NCBI RefSeq assembly: GCF_025548535.1 | Contig: NZ_JAJLQW010000001.1 | Location: forward strand, 558,001 to 622,000 | Length of the DNA stretch: 64,000 nt | Source of the DNA: Undibacterium sp. Jales W-56 | GTDB lineage: Bacteria; Pseudomonadota; Gammaproteobacteria; Burkholderiales; Burkholderiaceae_D | Direction of reading: 5' to 3' | Shown: positions 24,619-35,431 of the stretch, piece by piece | Layout: every line of letters begins with the position of its first letter | How positions within the stretch are numbered: position 1 is the first letter of the stretch | The notes under the pieces: generated by a model | Databases searched by the model: none | What the model was told of the DNA's origin: nothing | Seen by the model: the letters and a program-made list of their open reading frames with translations, nothing else | Translations under genes and position numbers: made by a program

Positions 24619-25722
24619 ATGAACACAATCTACAATTTCTCTGCCGGACCTGCCGTATTGCCTAAAGAAGTTTTACAGCAGGCTGCAGCAGAAATGCTGG
24701 ACTGGCATGGCAGCGGTATGTCGGTGATGGAAATGAGCCATCGCGGACCGGAATTTATGTCCATCATCGCCGCAGCGCAAAGCGATTTGCGCGAGCTGCT
24801 GGCGGTGCCGGACAATTACAAAATTCTGTTCCTGCAGGGCGGCGGTTTAGGTGAAAACGCGATTGTTCCGATGAATCTGATGGGACGCAAACCGCAACCG
24901 GCAACTGCGGATTTCATCCATACCGGATCGTGGACCGCCAAGTCGATCAAAGAAGCGCAGAAGTACGGCAAGGTGAATATTGCGGCTTCCGCTGAAGCGA
25001 ATGGGCATACCGCGGTACCGTCACGTGATAGCTGGACATTGTCGAAAGACGCGGCCTACGTGCATCTCTGTACCAACGAAACCATTGATGGCGTCGAATA
25101 CCAGTTCGCGCCGGATGTCAGCGCAGATACGGACGATGCGCCGATTGTGGCGGACATGTCGTCGCATATTTTGTCGCGCGTGATTGATGTTGCCAGCTAT
25201 GGCGTGATTTTCGGCGGCGCGCAAAAGAATATCGGCCCTGCCGGTTTGACGATTGTGATTGTGCGTGAAGATTTGCTTGGCCATGCCTTGCCGATTTGCC
25301 CGTCGGCGTTTAACTGGAAAATCGTTGCCGACAATGATTCCATGTACAACACGCCGCCGACTTATGCGATCTATATTGCCGGCCTGGTGTTCCAGTGGCT
25401 GAAGCGCCAGGGCGGTGTGGCGGCGATGGAACAGAAAAATATCGCCAAGGCACAATTGCTGTATGACTATCTGGACTCCTCCGATTTCTACGTCAATCGC
25501 GTTGCCAGGGATTGCCGCTCACGCATGAATGTACCGTTCTTCCTGTGTGACGAAAACCTGAATGCCGAATTCGTAGCGCAAGCCAAGCAGCATGGCTTGT
25601 TGCAGTTAAAAGGGCATAAATCGGTCGGCGGCATGCGCGCCTCGATTTATAACGCCATGCCGATCGAAGGCGTGCAAGCTCTGGTCGGTTTTATGAAAGA
25701 ATTTGCCCGCGCTCATGCCTGA
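24619..25722 (+). CDS. serC: Phosphoserine aminotransferase
   Basis: The protein is 367 residues from the ATG at 24619 ([15 protein letters not shown]); the frame extends upstream to 24586 but the family begins here. The pyridoxal-phosphate lysine is in [12 protein letters not shown] and the N-terminal NFSAGPA motif is characteristic. It makes phosphoserine for serine biosynthesis and also acts in pyridoxine synthesis. It heads the aromatic amino acid cluster, as in many Burkholderiales. Confidence 0.96.
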   Translation: MNTIYNFSAGPAVLPKEVLQQAAAEMLDWHGSGMSVMEMSHRGPEFMSIIAAAQSDLRELLAVPDNYKILFLQGGGLGENAIVPMNLMGRKPQPATADFIHTGSWTAKSIKEAQKYGKVNIAASAEANGHTAVPSRDSWTLSKDAAYVHLCTNETIDGVEYQFAPDVSADTDDAPIVADMSSHILSRVIDVASYGVIFGGAQKNIGPAGLTIVIVREDLLGHALPICPSAFNWKIVADNDSMYNTPPTYAIYIAGLVFQWLKRQGGVAAMEQKNIAKAQLLYDYLDSSDFYVNRVARDCRSRMNVPFFLCDENLNAEFVAQAKQHGLLQLKGHKSVGGMRASIYNAMPIEGVQALVGFMKEFARAHA

Positions 25723-25888
25723 GCTGCGAGCGACCCGATAGCCTCTCCTCTTTAGCCCTTTCTTTGCATGGCACTCACCATCACCTGGAAACCGTGGCGC
25801 TAAGGACAACGACCAAAAGTCGCAAGAGAGAGGCAAGCATATTTGCCATCGCCGCTGGCCAGCGGGAATGGTGCGAGTGTGATTAAAC

Positions 25889-25911
25889 AGCGAGTTTGCA
25901 AAAAACTCGCT
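25889..25911 (+). terminator. Possible weak hairpin between serC and pheA
   Basis: AGCGAGTTT (25889-25897) and AAACTCGCT (25903-25911) form a nine-pair stem with a 5-nt loop; a TTTTT run follows only after a few bases (25917-25922). It may weaken transcription or mark a leader hairpin ahead of pheA. No phenylalanine-rich leader peptide is visible. Confidence 0.35.
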
Positions 25912-25931
25912 AAACGGTTTTTAGGTTTCTT

Positions 25932-27005
25932 ATGAGCGACAATAAATTACTCCCCCTGCGTCAAAGAATCGACGCCATCGATACGCAAATCCTGGCTTTG
26001 TTGAATGAGCGCGCCCGCGTCGCCGAAGCCGTCGGTCACGTCAAGGCCGAGACCAACGCACCGGTGTTTCGCCCTGAGCGTGAAGCGCAAGTCTTGCGCA
26101 GTGTGGCTGAACGCAATCCCGGTCCCCTGGCAAGTCAGGATGTCCAGTTAATTTTCCGCGAAATCATGTCGGCCTGCCGTGCGCTGGAGCGGCGCGTGGT
26201 GGTGGCTTTTTTGGGGCCGGTCGGCACCTTCAGCGAGCAGGCGGTGTATCAGCAATTCGGTCACGCGATCCAGGCTTTGCCTTGCGTCTCGATTGATGAG
26301 GTGTTCCGCGCGACTGAAGCAGGTACCGCCGATTTCGGCGTGGTGCCGATTGAAAATTCGACCGAAGGCGCGATTAACCGTACCCTCGATCTGCTATTGC
26401 AAACCAGCCTGGCGATCAGCGGCGAACTGGCGATTGCGGTACAGCATAGCCTGATGACCCAGAGCGGCAATATGGATGGCGTGACGCGGATTTGCGCGCA
26501 CTCGCAAGCCTTGGCGCAATGTCAGGCCTGGCTGAATCAGCACTATCCGCATATCGAACGACAGGCGATGGCATCGAATGCCGAAGCCGCACGCATGGCC
26601 AGCGGCGATGCGACGATGGCCGCGATTGCCAGCGAAATCGCCGGCCAGCAATATCAGCTCGGCGTGGTCAGCGCGCATATTCAGGACGATCCGCATAACC
26701 GCACGCGGTTTGCCGTGATCGGACGTCTGCATACGACGCCAAGCGGCAAGGATCAGACTTCATTGGTGCTGGCGGTGCCGAATAAAGCCGGTGCCGTGTA
26801 TAACTTGCTGGCGCCTTTGTCCAAGCATGGGGTGTCGATGACGCGCTTTGAATCGCGTCCGGCGCGCACCGGCAATTGGGAATACTATTTTTACGTCGAT
26901 GTGGAAGGTCACGTGCTGGATGACAAAGTCGCCAAAGCGATGGCGGATCTGAATGACAACGCGGCCTTCTTCAAAATCCTGGGTTCCTATCCTTGTACGA
27001 TTTAA
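25932..27005 (+). CDS. pheA: Chorismate mutase / prephenate dehydratase (P-protein)
   Basis: The protein is 357 residues. An AroQ-type chorismate mutase domain occupies about residues 1-90 (LPLRQRIDAIDTQILALLNERA). The prephenate dehydratase domain follows (VAFLGPVGTFSEQA, GVVPIENSTEGAINRTLD), then a C-terminal ACT regulatory domain (SLVLAVPNKAGAVYNLL, with ESRP). It converts chorismate to phenylpyruvate and is usually inhibited by phenylalanine. It lies between serC and hisC in the conserved aromatic cluster. Confidence 0.96.
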   Translation: MSDNKLLPLRQRIDAIDTQILALLNERARVAEAVGHVKAETNAPVFRPEREAQVLRSVAERNPGPLASQDVQLIFREIMSACRALERRVVVAFLGPVGTFSEQAVYQQFGHAIQALPCVSIDEVFRATEAGTADFGVVPIENSTEGAINRTLDLLLQTSLAISGELAIAVQHSLMTQSGNMDGVTRICAHSQALAQCQAWLNQHYPHIERQAMASNAEAARMASGDATMAAIASEIAGQQYQLGVVSAHIQDDPHNRTRFAVIGRLHTTPSGKDQTSLVLAVPNKAGAVYNLLAPLSKHGVSMTRFESRPARTGNWEYYFYVDVEGHVLDDKVAKAMADLNDNAAFFKILGSYPCTI

Positions 27006-27170
27006 TCCATTGAAGATGCGTTGAAAATACCTTGAATTTGCTATCCGCAAGGTGGATGCGCCTTTCAGGCTGAAAATGCCTTGAAACCCGCACCGGTATT
27101 GCGTGATGCAATTGAAAATATCACTTGTTTTGTCAATCCAGCCTGGCGCTGGACAATTTCTGGAGCAGCT

Positions 27171-28280
27171 ATGTCTATACAATTTGGCCCTGATTATGTG
27201 CGCGCAATTGCCCCTTACCAAGGCGGCAAGCCCATCTCTGAAGTGGCGCGTGAATTTGGTCTGGACGAATCAAAAATCGTCAAACTCGCATCGAATGAAA
27301 ATCCACTCGGCGTACCGCAATCGGCGCAGACAGCGATGCTGAAAGCGGCCGCCGATCTGGGACGTTATCCCGATGCGAATGGCTTTGACTTAAAAGCCGC
27401 GATCATGGCCAAATACAATGTGCCGCAAGACTGGATTACCTTGGGCAACGGCAGTAACGACATACTGGAACTGGCAGCCCATTCGTTGGTCGAGCCGGGG
27501 CAGTCGGTGGTATTTGCGCAGTATTCGTTTGCCGTGTATCCGCTGGCGACGCAGGCCGTCGGCGGGCGGGCGATTGTGGTGGCGGCCAAAGATTTCGGCC
27601 ATGACCTGGTCGCAATGGCGGCAGCGATTGCGACGGATACCAAACTGGTTTTCATCGCCAATCCTAACAATCCTACCGGCACCTTTTTGGCGGCGGCGGA
27701 GATTGAGGCTTTCCTGAAAAAAGTGCCGGCGCATGTGGTTGTGGTGCTGGACGAAGCCTATAACGAATTCCTTGCTGCCGACTTGCAATACGACTCGATC
27801 GCCTGGGTCCGGCAATATCCGAATCTGCTGGTGTCGCGCACGATGTCCAAGGCTTACGGCCTGGCGGGTTTGCGTATCGGTTTCGGCATTGCGCAACCTG
27901 GCATCACCGATTTGCTGAACCGCGTGCGTCAGCCTTTTAACGTCAATTCGATGGCGCAAGCTGCGGCGATTGCCGCTTTGAACGACACCGAATTCTTGCA
28001 AAAAAGCGCCAGGTTGAATGCCGACGGTTATATCCAGCTGACGAATGCGTTCAAAGCATTGAAACTGGAGTTCGTGCCGTCTTTCGGCAACTTTGTCCTG
28101 GTCAAAGTCGGTAACGAAGATAGCGCCGGTGCCCGCATCAATCTGGAATTGCTGAAACGCGGCATCATCGTGCGTCCGGTTGGCAACTATGGCTTGCCGC
28201 AATTCCTGCGCGTCTCTATCGGTTTGCCGGAAGAGAATGCCGCCTTTATCGCGGCCCTAACAGAGATACTGGCAGCCTGA
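27171..28280 (+). CDS. hisC: Histidinol-phosphate aminotransferase
   Basis: The protein is 369 residues from the ATG at 27171 (MSIQFGPDYV), with TGGAG upstream; the longer frame from 27081 is not family-like. Class II aminotransferase features are present: KLASNENPLG, FIANPNNPTGT, and the pyridoxal lysine in TMSKAYGLAGLRIG. In this context, between pheA and tyrA, it may also transaminate aromatic keto acids, so it could serve phenylalanine and tyrosine synthesis as well as histidine. Confidence 0.92.
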   Translation: MSIQFGPDYVRAIAPYQGGKPISEVAREFGLDESKIVKLASNENPLGVPQSAQTAMLKAAADLGRYPDANGFDLKAAIMAKYNVPQDWITLGNGSNDILELAAHSLVEPGQSVVFAQYSFAVYPLATQAVGGRAIVVAAKDFGHDLVAMAAAIATDTKLVFIANPNNPTGTFLAAAEIEAFLKKVPAHVVVVLDEAYNEFLAADLQYDSIAWVRQYPNLLVSRTMSKAYGLAGLRIGFGIAQPGITDLLNRVRQPFNVNSMAQAAAIAALNDTEFLQKSARLNADGYIQLTNAFKALKLEFVPSFGNFVLVKVGNEDSAGARINLELLKRGIIVRPVGNYGLPQFLRVSIGLPEENAAFIAALTEILAA

Positions 28281-28287
28281 TCATTGC

Positions 28288-29244
28288 ATGATGACGAATG
28301 CAGACAAGTTGAAGCAGGCAGCACCCCAGCAGCCGGATCAGGCCGGATTTAAACGGGTCGCGGTATTCGGTGTCGGCCTGATTGGCGGCTCATTTGCGCT
28401 GGCCTTGAAAAAAGCCGGTGCGGTCGGGCAGGTGGTCGGCGTCGGACGCAGCCTGGCATCGCTGCAACGCGCCCAGCAACTCGGCATCATCGATGCGATC
28501 GCCGATTCTGCCGCAGCGGCGGTGCGCGATGCGGACCTGGTCTTGATTGCCGCGCCTGTCGCGCAGACGGCAGCGATCTTGTCTTCGATTCAGCCGTATT
28601 TACAGGCGGATACCATCGTCACCGATGCCGGCAGTACCAAATCCGATGTGGTCGCCGCGGCACAGCAGGTGCTGGGCGACAAGCTGGCGCAATTCGTCCC
28701 CGCGCATCCGATTGCCGGTCGAGAGCAAAACGGCCCCGATGCCGCGATCGTCGATTTATATGTCGGTAAAAAAGCCGTGATCACGCGTTTGCCTGAGAAT
28801 ACCGATGAGGCGGTCGCGCGCGTGGCGTATGCGTGGCAGCAATGCGGTGCCATCATTCACCATCTGAGTCCGGCTGAACATGACGCGGTGTTTGCATCGG
28901 TCAGTCATTTACCGCATTTGCTGGCGTATGCGCTGGTCGATGACATCGCCCGCAAACCGCATGCCGATAAATTATTTCAATACGCGGCCAGCGGATTTCG
29001 CGACTTCACCCGGATTGCCGGTTCCTCGCCCGAGATGTGGCGCGACATCACGCTGGCGAATCGTGTCGCAATGCTGCGGGAACTCGATTCCTACACGGCG
29101 CGGCTGGCGATCTTGCGCACGCATCTGGTGAACGCCGATGCGGCCGGGATCGAATCGATTTATAGTCATGCGCAGGCAGCGCGACATAACTGGATCACGG
29201 CGATTGAAGCTGCCGAGAAGCAGAATAAAGAGGGCGGGGATTGA
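28288..29244 (+). CDS. tyrA: Prephenate/arogenate dehydrogenase
   Basis: The protein is 318 residues. An NAD(P)-binding Rossmann motif FGVGLIGGSFA lies near residue 28, followed by the helical dimerisation domain with AHPIAGREQNGP and SHLPHLLAYAL. It carries out the oxidative decarboxylation leading to tyrosine. The two ATGs at its start make the first codon uncertain by one residue. It follows hisC by 7 bp, so it is in the same operon. Confidence 0.93.
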   Translation: MMTNADKLKQAAPQQPDQAGFKRVAVFGVGLIGGSFALALKKAGAVGQVVGVGRSLASLQRAQQLGIIDAIADSAAAAVRDADLVLIAAPVAQTAAILSSIQPYLQADTIVTDAGSTKSDVVAAAQQVLGDKLAQFVPAHPIAGREQNGPDAAIVDLYVGKKAVITRLPENTDEAVARVAYAWQQCGAIIHHLSPAEHDAVFASVSHLPHLLAYALVDDIARKPHADKLFQYAASGFRDFTRIAGSSPEMWRDITLANRVAMLRELDSYTARLAILRTHLVNADAAGIESIYSHAQAARHNWITAIEAAEKQNKEGGD

Positions 29245-29283
29245 AGTTGAGTCCCAATCTGAACGCATAGTGAGTGGAGTGCT

Positions 29284-29365
29284 GATACTCCCCCTTAAAT
29301 ACTCTTGAAACCTGCTTAATCCCGTATGATATATGCGGACTATAAAATATACTGATGGGAGTATC
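29284..29365. promoter_or_regulatory. Inverted repeat in the tyrA-aroA gap
   Basis: GATACTCCC (29284-29292) is exactly inverted as GGGAGTATC (29357-29365), 64 bp apart, within the 183-bp gap before aroA. It could be a paired operator or a long stem-loop. There is no obvious terminator T run, so transcription may continue from tyrA. Confidence 0.35.
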
Positions 29366-29427
29366 CATATCCCCGGTATGATGGAATCACGTTTTAAACC
29401 CATTTTTATCAAATACAAGCCACCCGC

Positions 29428-30765
29428 ATGAGCCAACAAGCCAAACACTACCCGCATTATCTCGATCTGCATCCTGTCATGCAGGCGCAAGGCACGGTGC
29501 GCCTACCCGGTTCCAAGAGTATTTCCAACCGTACCTTGCTGCTGGCAGCGCTGGCGCAAGGAACGACGCAGATCCTGGAGTTGCTGGCGTCTGACGACAC
29601 GCTGATCATGTTGAATGCCCTGCAAACGCTCGGGGTGCAGTGGACTCAGGAAGGTGCTACGCAGAACTACAGCGTGACCGGTGTGGATGGCGTGTTGCCG
29701 CAACATCAGGCCGACTTATTCATGGGTAATGCAGGCACCGCGATCCGTCCGCTGGTCGCGGCGCTGGCGGTGATCGGCGGCGACTACACCCTGCACGGCG
29801 TCTCGCGCATGCATGAGCGTCCGATCGGCGATCTGGTCGATGCCTTAAACGCCGTCGGCGCGCAGATTGAGTACACCGGCAACCCCGGTTTCCCGCCACT
29901 GCATATCCGGCGCGGCCACATTCATGCGCATCGTTTACAGGTCAAGGGCAATGTCTCGAGTCAATTTTTGACGGCCTTATTGATGGCAGCGCCGCTGATG
30001 GCGCGCGATCATGATGTGACCATCGAAGTCATCGGCGAGCTGATCTCCAAACCGTATATCGAAATCACGCTGAACCTGATGCAGCGCTTTGGCGTGACGG
30101 TGCAGCGCGACGGCTGGCAGGCATTCACGATCGCGACCGGCCAGCGCTATGTCTCGCCACAGACCATCCATGTCGAAGGCGACGCCTCGTCGGCGTCGTA
30201 CTTCCTCGCGGCCGGTGCGATTGCCGGCGGACCGGTGCGGGTCGAAGGCGTGGGTTTGAACAGTATCCAGGGCGACGTGCGTTTTGCCGAAGCTTTAGAA
30301 AAAATGGGCGCGACCATCACGCGCGGCGACAATTGGATAGAAGCCAGATCGAATGGCGTATTGCAAGCGATCGATATGGATTTCAACCACATTCCCGATG
30401 CGGCGATGACGATTGCCGTGGCCGCTTTGTATGCGAACGGCACCACGACCTTGCGTAATATCGGCAGTTGGCGCGTCAAGGAAACCGACCGTATCGCCGC
30501 CATGGCAACAGAATTGCGCAAGCTCGGTGCGATCGTCGAGGAGGGCGCGGATTATATGGCGGTCACGCCTCCCGCCGAGATCCGGCCTGCTACTATCGAT
30601 ACTTACGATGATCACCGGATGGCGATGTGTTTCTCGCTCGCCACCCTGGATGGCGCAGCGCGGCGCGGCGCGGCGATGCGCATCAATGATCCGAAATGCG
30701 TGGCGAAAACTTTCCCCGATTATTTTGAAGCGTTTGCCAAAATTAACCACAAGGAATTGTTTTGA
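29428..30765 (+). CDS. aroA: 3-phosphoshikimate 1-carboxyvinyltransferase (EPSP synthase)
   Basis: The protein is 445 residues. Family signatures include [18 protein letters not shown] near the N-terminus, [15 protein letters not shown], and [12 protein letters not shown] near the C-terminus. Glycine in the NAGTA loop indicates a class I, glyphosate-sensitive type enzyme. It adds enolpyruvate to shikimate 3-phosphate in the chorismate pathway. The stop codon overlaps the region of the cmk start, so the two are coupled. Confidence 0.96.
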   Translation: MSQQAKHYPHYLDLHPVMQAQGTVRLPGSKSISNRTLLLAALAQGTTQILELLASDDTLIMLNALQTLGVQWTQEGATQNYSVTGVDGVLPQHQADLFMGNAGTAIRPLVAALAVIGGDYTLHGVSRMHERPIGDLVDALNAVGAQIEYTGNPGFPPLHIRRGHIHAHRLQVKGNVSSQFLTALLMAAPLMARDHDVTIEVIGELISKPYIEITLNLMQRFGVTVQRDGWQAFTIATGQRYVSPQTIHVEGDASSASYFLAAGAIAGGPVRVEGVGLNSIQGDVRFAEALEKMGATITRGDNWIEARSNGVLQAIDMDFNHIPDAAMTIAVAALYANGTTTLRNIGSWRVKETDRIAAMATELRKLGAIVEEGADYMAVTPPAEIRPATIDTYDDHRMAMCFSLATLDGAARRGAAMRINDPKCVAKTFPDYFEAFAKINHKELF

Positions 30766-30767
30766 GT

Positions 30768-31451
30768 ATGCCGACCGTGCCAGTCATCACGATAGATGGA
30801 CCTACCGCTTCAGGCAAGGGAACGGTGGCGCATCGGGTTGCCAAGCAATTGGGGTTTCATTATCTCGATTCCGGCGCTCTGTATCGCCTGACCGCCTTAT
30901 CAGCACAGCAACAGCAAATTGCCCTGGATGATGAAGCCAGCCTGGCGGAGTTGGCGCGAGTCTTGCCCTGCCGCTTTGTGCACGGCCATGTCTTGCTTGA
31001 TGAGCAAGATGTGACCGATGCCGTCAGAGCCGAAGCGATAGGCGTTGCCGCGTCTAAAATCGCGGTATTGCCTGCGGTGCGCAAAGCCTTGGTCGATTTG
31101 CAGGTGGCGTTTCGCTACGCCCCGGGACTGGTGGCGGATGGACGCGATATGGGCACCGTGATCTTCCCGGATGCGACCCAAAAAATTTATCTTACGGCAA
31201 GTGTTGAAGCGCGTGCGTCAAGACGATATAAGCAATTGATTGAAAAGGGTTTTTCTGCTAATATGGAAGACTTGGTAAAGGATTTGACGGAACGTGATGC
31301 GAGAGATAGCGCCCGCACTGCAGCGCCGCTCAAGCCCGCACCGGGAGCGTATATTCTCGATACCTCAGCAATGGGGGTCGAACAGGCGGTGCAAATCGTG
31401 CTGGATTTATACGCTAAGGCAAGCCAGGCAATTGGCAAGACAAGCCGGTAA
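30768..31451 (+). CDS. cmk: Cytidylate kinase
   Basis: The protein is 227 residues from the ATG at 30768 ([11 protein letters not shown]); a TTG two codons earlier (30762) overlapping the aroA stop is an alternative start with closer spacing to AAGGAA. The P-loop is [12 protein letters not shown], the CMP site carries [11 protein letters not shown], and [15 protein letters not shown] follows. It phosphorylates CMP and dCMP. The cmk-rpsA pairing downstream is widespread in proteobacteria. Confidence 0.95.
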   Translation: MPTVPVITIDGPTASGKGTVAHRVAKQLGFHYLDSGALYRLTALSAQQQQIALDDEASLAELARVLPCRFVHGHVLLDEQDVTDAVRAEAIGVAASKIAVLPAVRKALVDLQVAFRYAPGLVADGRDMGTVIFPDATQKIYLTASVEARASRRYKQLIEKGFSANMEDLVKDLTERDARDSARTAAPLKPAPGAYILDTSAMGVEQAVQIVLDLYAKASQAIGKTSR

Positions 31452-31604
31452 ATTTAGTTTGTAAATTCAATTGATTTCCGGTGTATCCGTCTTCTGGAAA
31501 TCAATGCTGAAGTGCCCATGCTGATGCAAAGTCAGTGCGGGTTTGTTTAACCTAACCCAGTGTACACAGCGTTTTTGCCGTGTTCTGGATAACTCGAGTA
31601 CCTT

Positions 31605-33320
31605 ATGTCTACTGTTTTTATGTCCCAAGATTTTGCTACCGGTGCAGATAGCTTCGCCGCTTTATTCGAAGAATCCCTGTCACGCCAGGATATGCGTTCC
31701 GGCGAAGTAATCTCTGCTGAAGTCGTTCGTATCGACCACAACTTCGTGATCGTGAACGCTGGCCTCAAATCTGAAGCCTTTATTCCTGTTGAAGAATTCA
31801 AAAACGACCAGGGCGAACTGGAAGTTAACATCGGCGATTTCGTTTCCGTAGCGATTGATTCGCTGGAAAACGGTTTCGGCGACACGATTTTGTCCCGCGA
31901 CAAAGCAAAACGTCTGGCCTCATGGCTCGCGCTGGAAAAAGCGCTGGAGTCCGGCGAGATGGTTATCGGTACCGTCAATGGCAAAGTCAAAGGTGGTCTG
32001 ACTGTTCTGACGAACGGCATCCGCGCTTTCTTGCCAGGTTCTTTGGTCGATACACGCCCGGTTAAGGATACAACGCCGTACGAAGGCAAGACCATGGAGT
32101 TCAAGGTCATCAAGCTCGATCGCAAGCGTAACAACGTTGTGTTGTCGCGCCGTGCTGTAGTTGAAGCATCGATGGGCGAAGAGCGTCAGAAACTGATGGA
32201 AACCCTGAAAGAAGGTACAGTGGTGACCGGTATCGTCAAGAACATCACCGACTACGGCGCGTTCGTGGATCTGGGCGGCATCGATGGTCTGTTGCACATC
32301 ACCGACCTGGCATGGCGTCGTGTACGTCACCCTTCCGAGGTGTTGACAGTCGGTCAGGAAATCACTGCCAAAGTATTGAAGTTCGACCAAGAGAAGAACC
32401 GTGTGTCCCTGGGCGTAAAACAATTGGGCGACGACCCATGGACAGGTTTGTCCCGTCGTTATCCAGCCAACACACGTCTGTTCGGTAAAGTCACTAACCT
32501 GACCGACTACGGCGCATTCGTTGAAGTCGAGCAAGGTATCGAAGGCCTGGTTCACGTGTCCGAAATGGATTGGACTAACAAAAACGTGGCACCGAACAAA
32601 GTTGTTCAATTGGGCGACGAAGTTGAAGTCATGGTTCTGGAAATCGACGAAGAACGTCGTCGTATCAGCCTGGGCATGAAACAGTGCAAAGCCAATCCTT
32701 GGGATGATTTTGCGATCAACCACAAGAAGGGCGATAAAGTCCGTGGCGCGATCAAATCGATCACCGACTTCGGCGTGTTCATCGGCTTGTCCGGCAACAT
32801 CGACGGCCTGGTACATTTGTCCGATTTGTCCTGGAACGAAACTGGCGAAGAAGCAGTTCGCCGCTTCAAGAAAGGTGACGAACTGGAAGCCATCGTGTTG
32901 GCGATCGACGTTGAGCGTGAGCGTGTTTCCCTGGGCGTTAAGCAACTCGAAGGCGATCCATTCAACAACTATTGCGCAATGAACGATAAGGGCGCAATCG
33001 TCGTTGGTACAGTCAAGTCGGTTGAAGCTAAAGGCGCAGTAATCCAGCTGGCAGACGACGTTGAAGGCTATCTGCGTGCATCCGAAATCTCCCGCGACCG
33101 CGTGGAAGATGCCGGTACTCACCTGAAAGTCGGCGACAGCGTTGAAGCCCTGGTATTGAACATCGACCGCAAGGCGCGTGGTATCCAGTTGTCTATCAAA
33201 GCAAAAGATAGCGCTGAAACACAAGAAGCCATGCAAAAAATGACGACTGACTCCAATGCAGCTTCCGGCACTACCAGCCTGGGCGCATTGTTGAAAGCTA
33301 AGCTCGACAACAAAAACTAA
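31605..33320 (+). CDS. rpsA: 30S ribosomal protein S1
   Basis: The protein is 571 residues with six S1 domains, visible as repeats of the [19 protein letters not shown] / VEVMVLEID.. pattern. Residues 1-15 ([13 protein letters not shown]) lie ahead of the first domain. S1 helps mRNA binding to the 30S subunit. It follows cmk by about 150 bp, which probably contains its promoter or an S1 autoregulatory leader. Confidence 0.98.
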   Translation: MSTVFMSQDFATGADSFAALFEESLSRQDMRSGEVISAEVVRIDHNFVIVNAGLKSEAFIPVEEFKNDQGELEVNIGDFVSVAIDSLENGFGDTILSRDKAKRLASWLALEKALESGEMVIGTVNGKVKGGLTVLTNGIRAFLPGSLVDTRPVKDTTPYEGKTMEFKVIKLDRKRNNVVLSRRAVVEASMGEERQKLMETLKEGTVVTGIVKNITDYGAFVDLGGIDGLLHITDLAWRRVRHPSEVLTVGQEITAKVLKFDQEKNRVSLGVKQLGDDPWTGLSRRYPANTRLFGKVTNLTDYGAFVEVEQGIEGLVHVSEMDWTNKNVAPNKVVQLGDEVEVMVLEIDEERRRISLGMKQCKANPWDDFAINHKKGDKVRGAIKSITDFGVFIGLSGNIDGLVHLSDLSWNETGEEAVRRFKKGDELEAIVLAIDVERERVSLGVKQLEGDPFNNYCAMNDKGAIVVGTVKSVEAKGAVIQLADDVEGYLRASEISRDRVEDAGTHLKVGDSVEALVLNIDRKARGIQLSIKAKDSAETQEAMQKMTTDSNAASGTTSLGALLKAKLDNKN

Positions 33321-33346
33321 GCATCAATTTAGGCGCCGAGTTTTAG

Positions 33347-33652
33347 ATGACAAAGTCTGAGTTGATTGCTCGCCTGGCTGAGCGATATCCGCAACTGGTA
33401 GCGAAGGATGTGGATGTCGCGGTCAAAACCATACTCGATGCGATGTCGGATGCGCTGGCAACAGCGCACCGCATTGAAATCAGGGGTTTTGGCAGCTTCG
33501 CCTTAAATAGCCGGCCTCCACGGATAGGGCGCAATCCTAAATCGGGCGACAAAGTGATGGTGCCCGAAAAGCGGGTGCCTCATTTCAAGCCCGGCAAAGA
33601 ATTGCGTGAGCGTGTGGATGCGATGGTAGGGCAACCGATACAAGACGATTAG
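33347..33652 (+). CDS. ihfB: Integration host factor subunit beta
   Basis: The protein is 101 residues. The HU/IHF fold signature is [24 protein letters not shown], and [15 protein letters not shown] closes the family pattern. It bends DNA with IhfA. The rpsA-ihfB order is conserved in proteobacteria. A strong terminator follows at about 33703. Confidence 0.96.
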   Translation: MTKSELIARLAERYPQLVAKDVDVAVKTILDAMSDALATAHRIEIRGFGSFALNSRPPRIGRNPKSGDKVMVPEKRVPHFKPGKELRERVDAMVGQPIQDD

Positions 33653-33702
33653 CTTAGTCGTCGGTTCGGCGGCCTGACTCTTAAAAAGTATGCAAAAAAA
33701 TG

Positions 33703-33737
33703 AAAACGGTATATCGGCTTGACCGATATACCGTTTT
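33703..33737 (+). terminator. Intrinsic terminator after ihfB
   Basis: A long stem with arms 33703-33717 and 33723-33737, loop 5 nt, is followed by a T run (through about 33740). The A-rich 5' side gives it partial reverse activity. It ends the cmk-rpsA-ihfB transcript. Confidence 0.9.
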
Positions 33738-33861
33738 TTTTCACGTACAATTTCGCATTGGCTATCAATTGTAGATTGACGTCAATCGACGCCAATCCGC
33801 TGCACATTGGCTACTTGTGATACGGTGTCGAAAACGCCATAAGAGCAAAGAGGATACTGTT

Positions 33862-34176
33862 ATGAAAATCGTTTCGAAAATTCTTTGGACCATCGTCTTT
33901 TTCATTTTTATCAGTTTTACGATCAAGAATGTTGAATACGTCACCTTGCATTATTTTTTTGGGTATCAGCAAGAAGCCCCGTTAATCATTTGGCTTTTGG
34001 CTTTTTTTAGTGGCGGCGCCATTCTCGGAATTCTTGCGATGGTACCGATGGTGTTTCGCCATAAACGCGATATTTCCAAGCACAAAAAAACCATCGCAGA
34101 AATCGAAAAAGAAAAACTCGCCGCGCAACGCGCCAGCACAGAAGCGCCGCAGCCTGATGGCGTTCGAAATATCTGA
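33862..34176 (+). CDS. lapA: LapA-family inner membrane protein (DUF1049)
   Basis: The protein is 104 residues from the ATG at 33862 (MKIVSKILWT), with AGAGGA upstream; the upstream extension to 33817 has no such site. Two transmembrane segments (IVFFIFISFTI and LIIWLLAFFSGGAILGILAMV) and a basic, coiled-coil C-terminus fit LapA/DUF1049. It works with LapB in lipopolysaccharide assembly. The start of lapB lies 24 bp downstream. Confidence 0.88.
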   Translation: MKIVSKILWTIVFFIFISFTIKNVEYVTLHYFFGYQQEAPLIIWLLAFFSGGAILGILAMVPMVFRHKRDISKHKKTIAEIEKEKLAAQRASTEAPQPDGVRNI

Positions 34177-34200
34177 TCACCATACAAGCGAAAATAAAAA

Positions 34201-35376
34201 ATGGAATTTGATATTTGGTGGTTGCTGGGCATCCCTTTGTTTTTTTCTCTGGGCTGGATTGCTGCCCGCGTCGATATCCGTCAACTGATTTCCGAATCGC
34301 GCAGCCTGCCACGTGGCTATTTCAAAGGACTGAATTTTCTCCTGAATGATCAGCATGACAAGGCGATCGATGCCTTCATCGAAATCGTCAAACTTGATCC
34401 TGAAACGGTCGACCTGCATTTCGCGCTCGGTAATTTGTTTCGCCGTCGCGGCGAAACCGAGCGAGCGATTCGCGTGCATCAAAACTTGTTGTCGCGTCCT
34501 GATTTGCCACTGGATCAGCAAACCCAGGCGATGTTTGAACTCGGCCAGGATTATCTGAAAGCAGGCTTGCTCGATCGCGCTGAAGAAACCTTCAATCAAC
34601 TGGTTGCCGGACCATATGCAAATCAGGCGCGACGCGCTTTGCTGGAAATTTATCAACGCGAAAAAGAGTGGGCCAGAGCGATTGAAGCGGCTTACGCCTT
34701 GCAAGAATCGGGTGCAGGTGGCCGACAAAAAGAGATCGCGCAATTCTATTGCGAAATGGCGCAGGACGAGTTGGTACACACCCATCCTGATGCCGCCCTG
34801 GCGATGTTGGAAAAAGCCCTGGCGGCTGATCGCCATAATGTGCGTGCTGCGATCCTGATGGGCGACGTTCATCTCGCCAATGGTGAAATCGAAAAAGCCT
34901 TGCTGGCATGGCGCCGGGTTGAGCAGCAGAGTGTGCCGCATGTGGCGCTCGTCGCGCAACGTCTGATGGACGGTTACCGTAAGCTGGAGCGTCCGCAGGA
35001 AGGTTTGAATTTACTCAAGGGCTATCTGGCAGAAGCATCGTCCATCGATTTGCTGGAGGTCGTGTTTAAAGCCACTCTGGAGCTTGATACGGTAGACGCC
35101 GCGAATCAACTGGTCAGTGATGAATTGCGTCGCACGCCGACATTGTTAGGCCTCGATAAATTGCTCGATGCACGCCTGATGGTGGCGCCGCCGGAAGTCC
35201 GCCCTGAACTGTCACTGGTGAAAAACCTTGTGCATGGGTACGCCCAAAAACTCGCTCGCTACCAATGCTCGCATTGCGGTTTTAAGGCGCGTCAATTTTA
35301 TTGGCAATGTCCTGGTTGCAGCCGCTGGGAAACTTATCCTCCGCGCCGTACAGAAGAATTAAATGTGATGAATTGA
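34201..35376 (+). CDS. lapB: LapB, LPS assembly TPR protein
   Basis: The protein is 391 residues. An N-terminal membrane anchor (WWLLGIPLFFSLGWIAA) is followed by about six TPR units and a C-terminal rubredoxin-like zinc site, CSHCGFKARQFYWQCPGC. LapB controls LpxC turnover together with FtsH and supports LPS transport. It forms a two-gene unit with lapA and is followed by LPS-sugar genes, consistent with envelope function. Confidence 0.95.
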   Translation: MEFDIWWLLGIPLFFSLGWIAARVDIRQLISESRSLPRGYFKGLNFLLNDQHDKAIDAFIEIVKLDPETVDLHFALGNLFRRRGETERAIRVHQNLLSRPDLPLDQQTQAMFELGQDYLKAGLLDRAEETFNQLVAGPYANQARRALLEIYQREKEWARAIEAAYALQESGAGGRQKEIAQFYCEMAQDELVHTHPDAALAMLEKALAADRHNVRAAILMGDVHLANGEIEKALLAWRRVEQQSVPHVALVAQRLMDGYRKLERPQEGLNLLKGYLAEASSIDLLEVVFKATLELDTVDAANQLVSDELRRTPTLLGLDKLLDARLMVAPPEVRPELSLVKNLVHGYAQKLARYQCSHCGFKARQFYWQCPGCSRWETYPPRRTEELNVMN

Positions 35377-35431
35377 GTTTTCGTTCGCATAAAAAATAAC
35401 GTAAAAATTATCAAAGGATTGTGATCACAAC

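Noticed and set aside
31920..33236. 438-codon minus-strand frame inside rpsA
   Set aside because: Antisense shadow of the S1 repeats.
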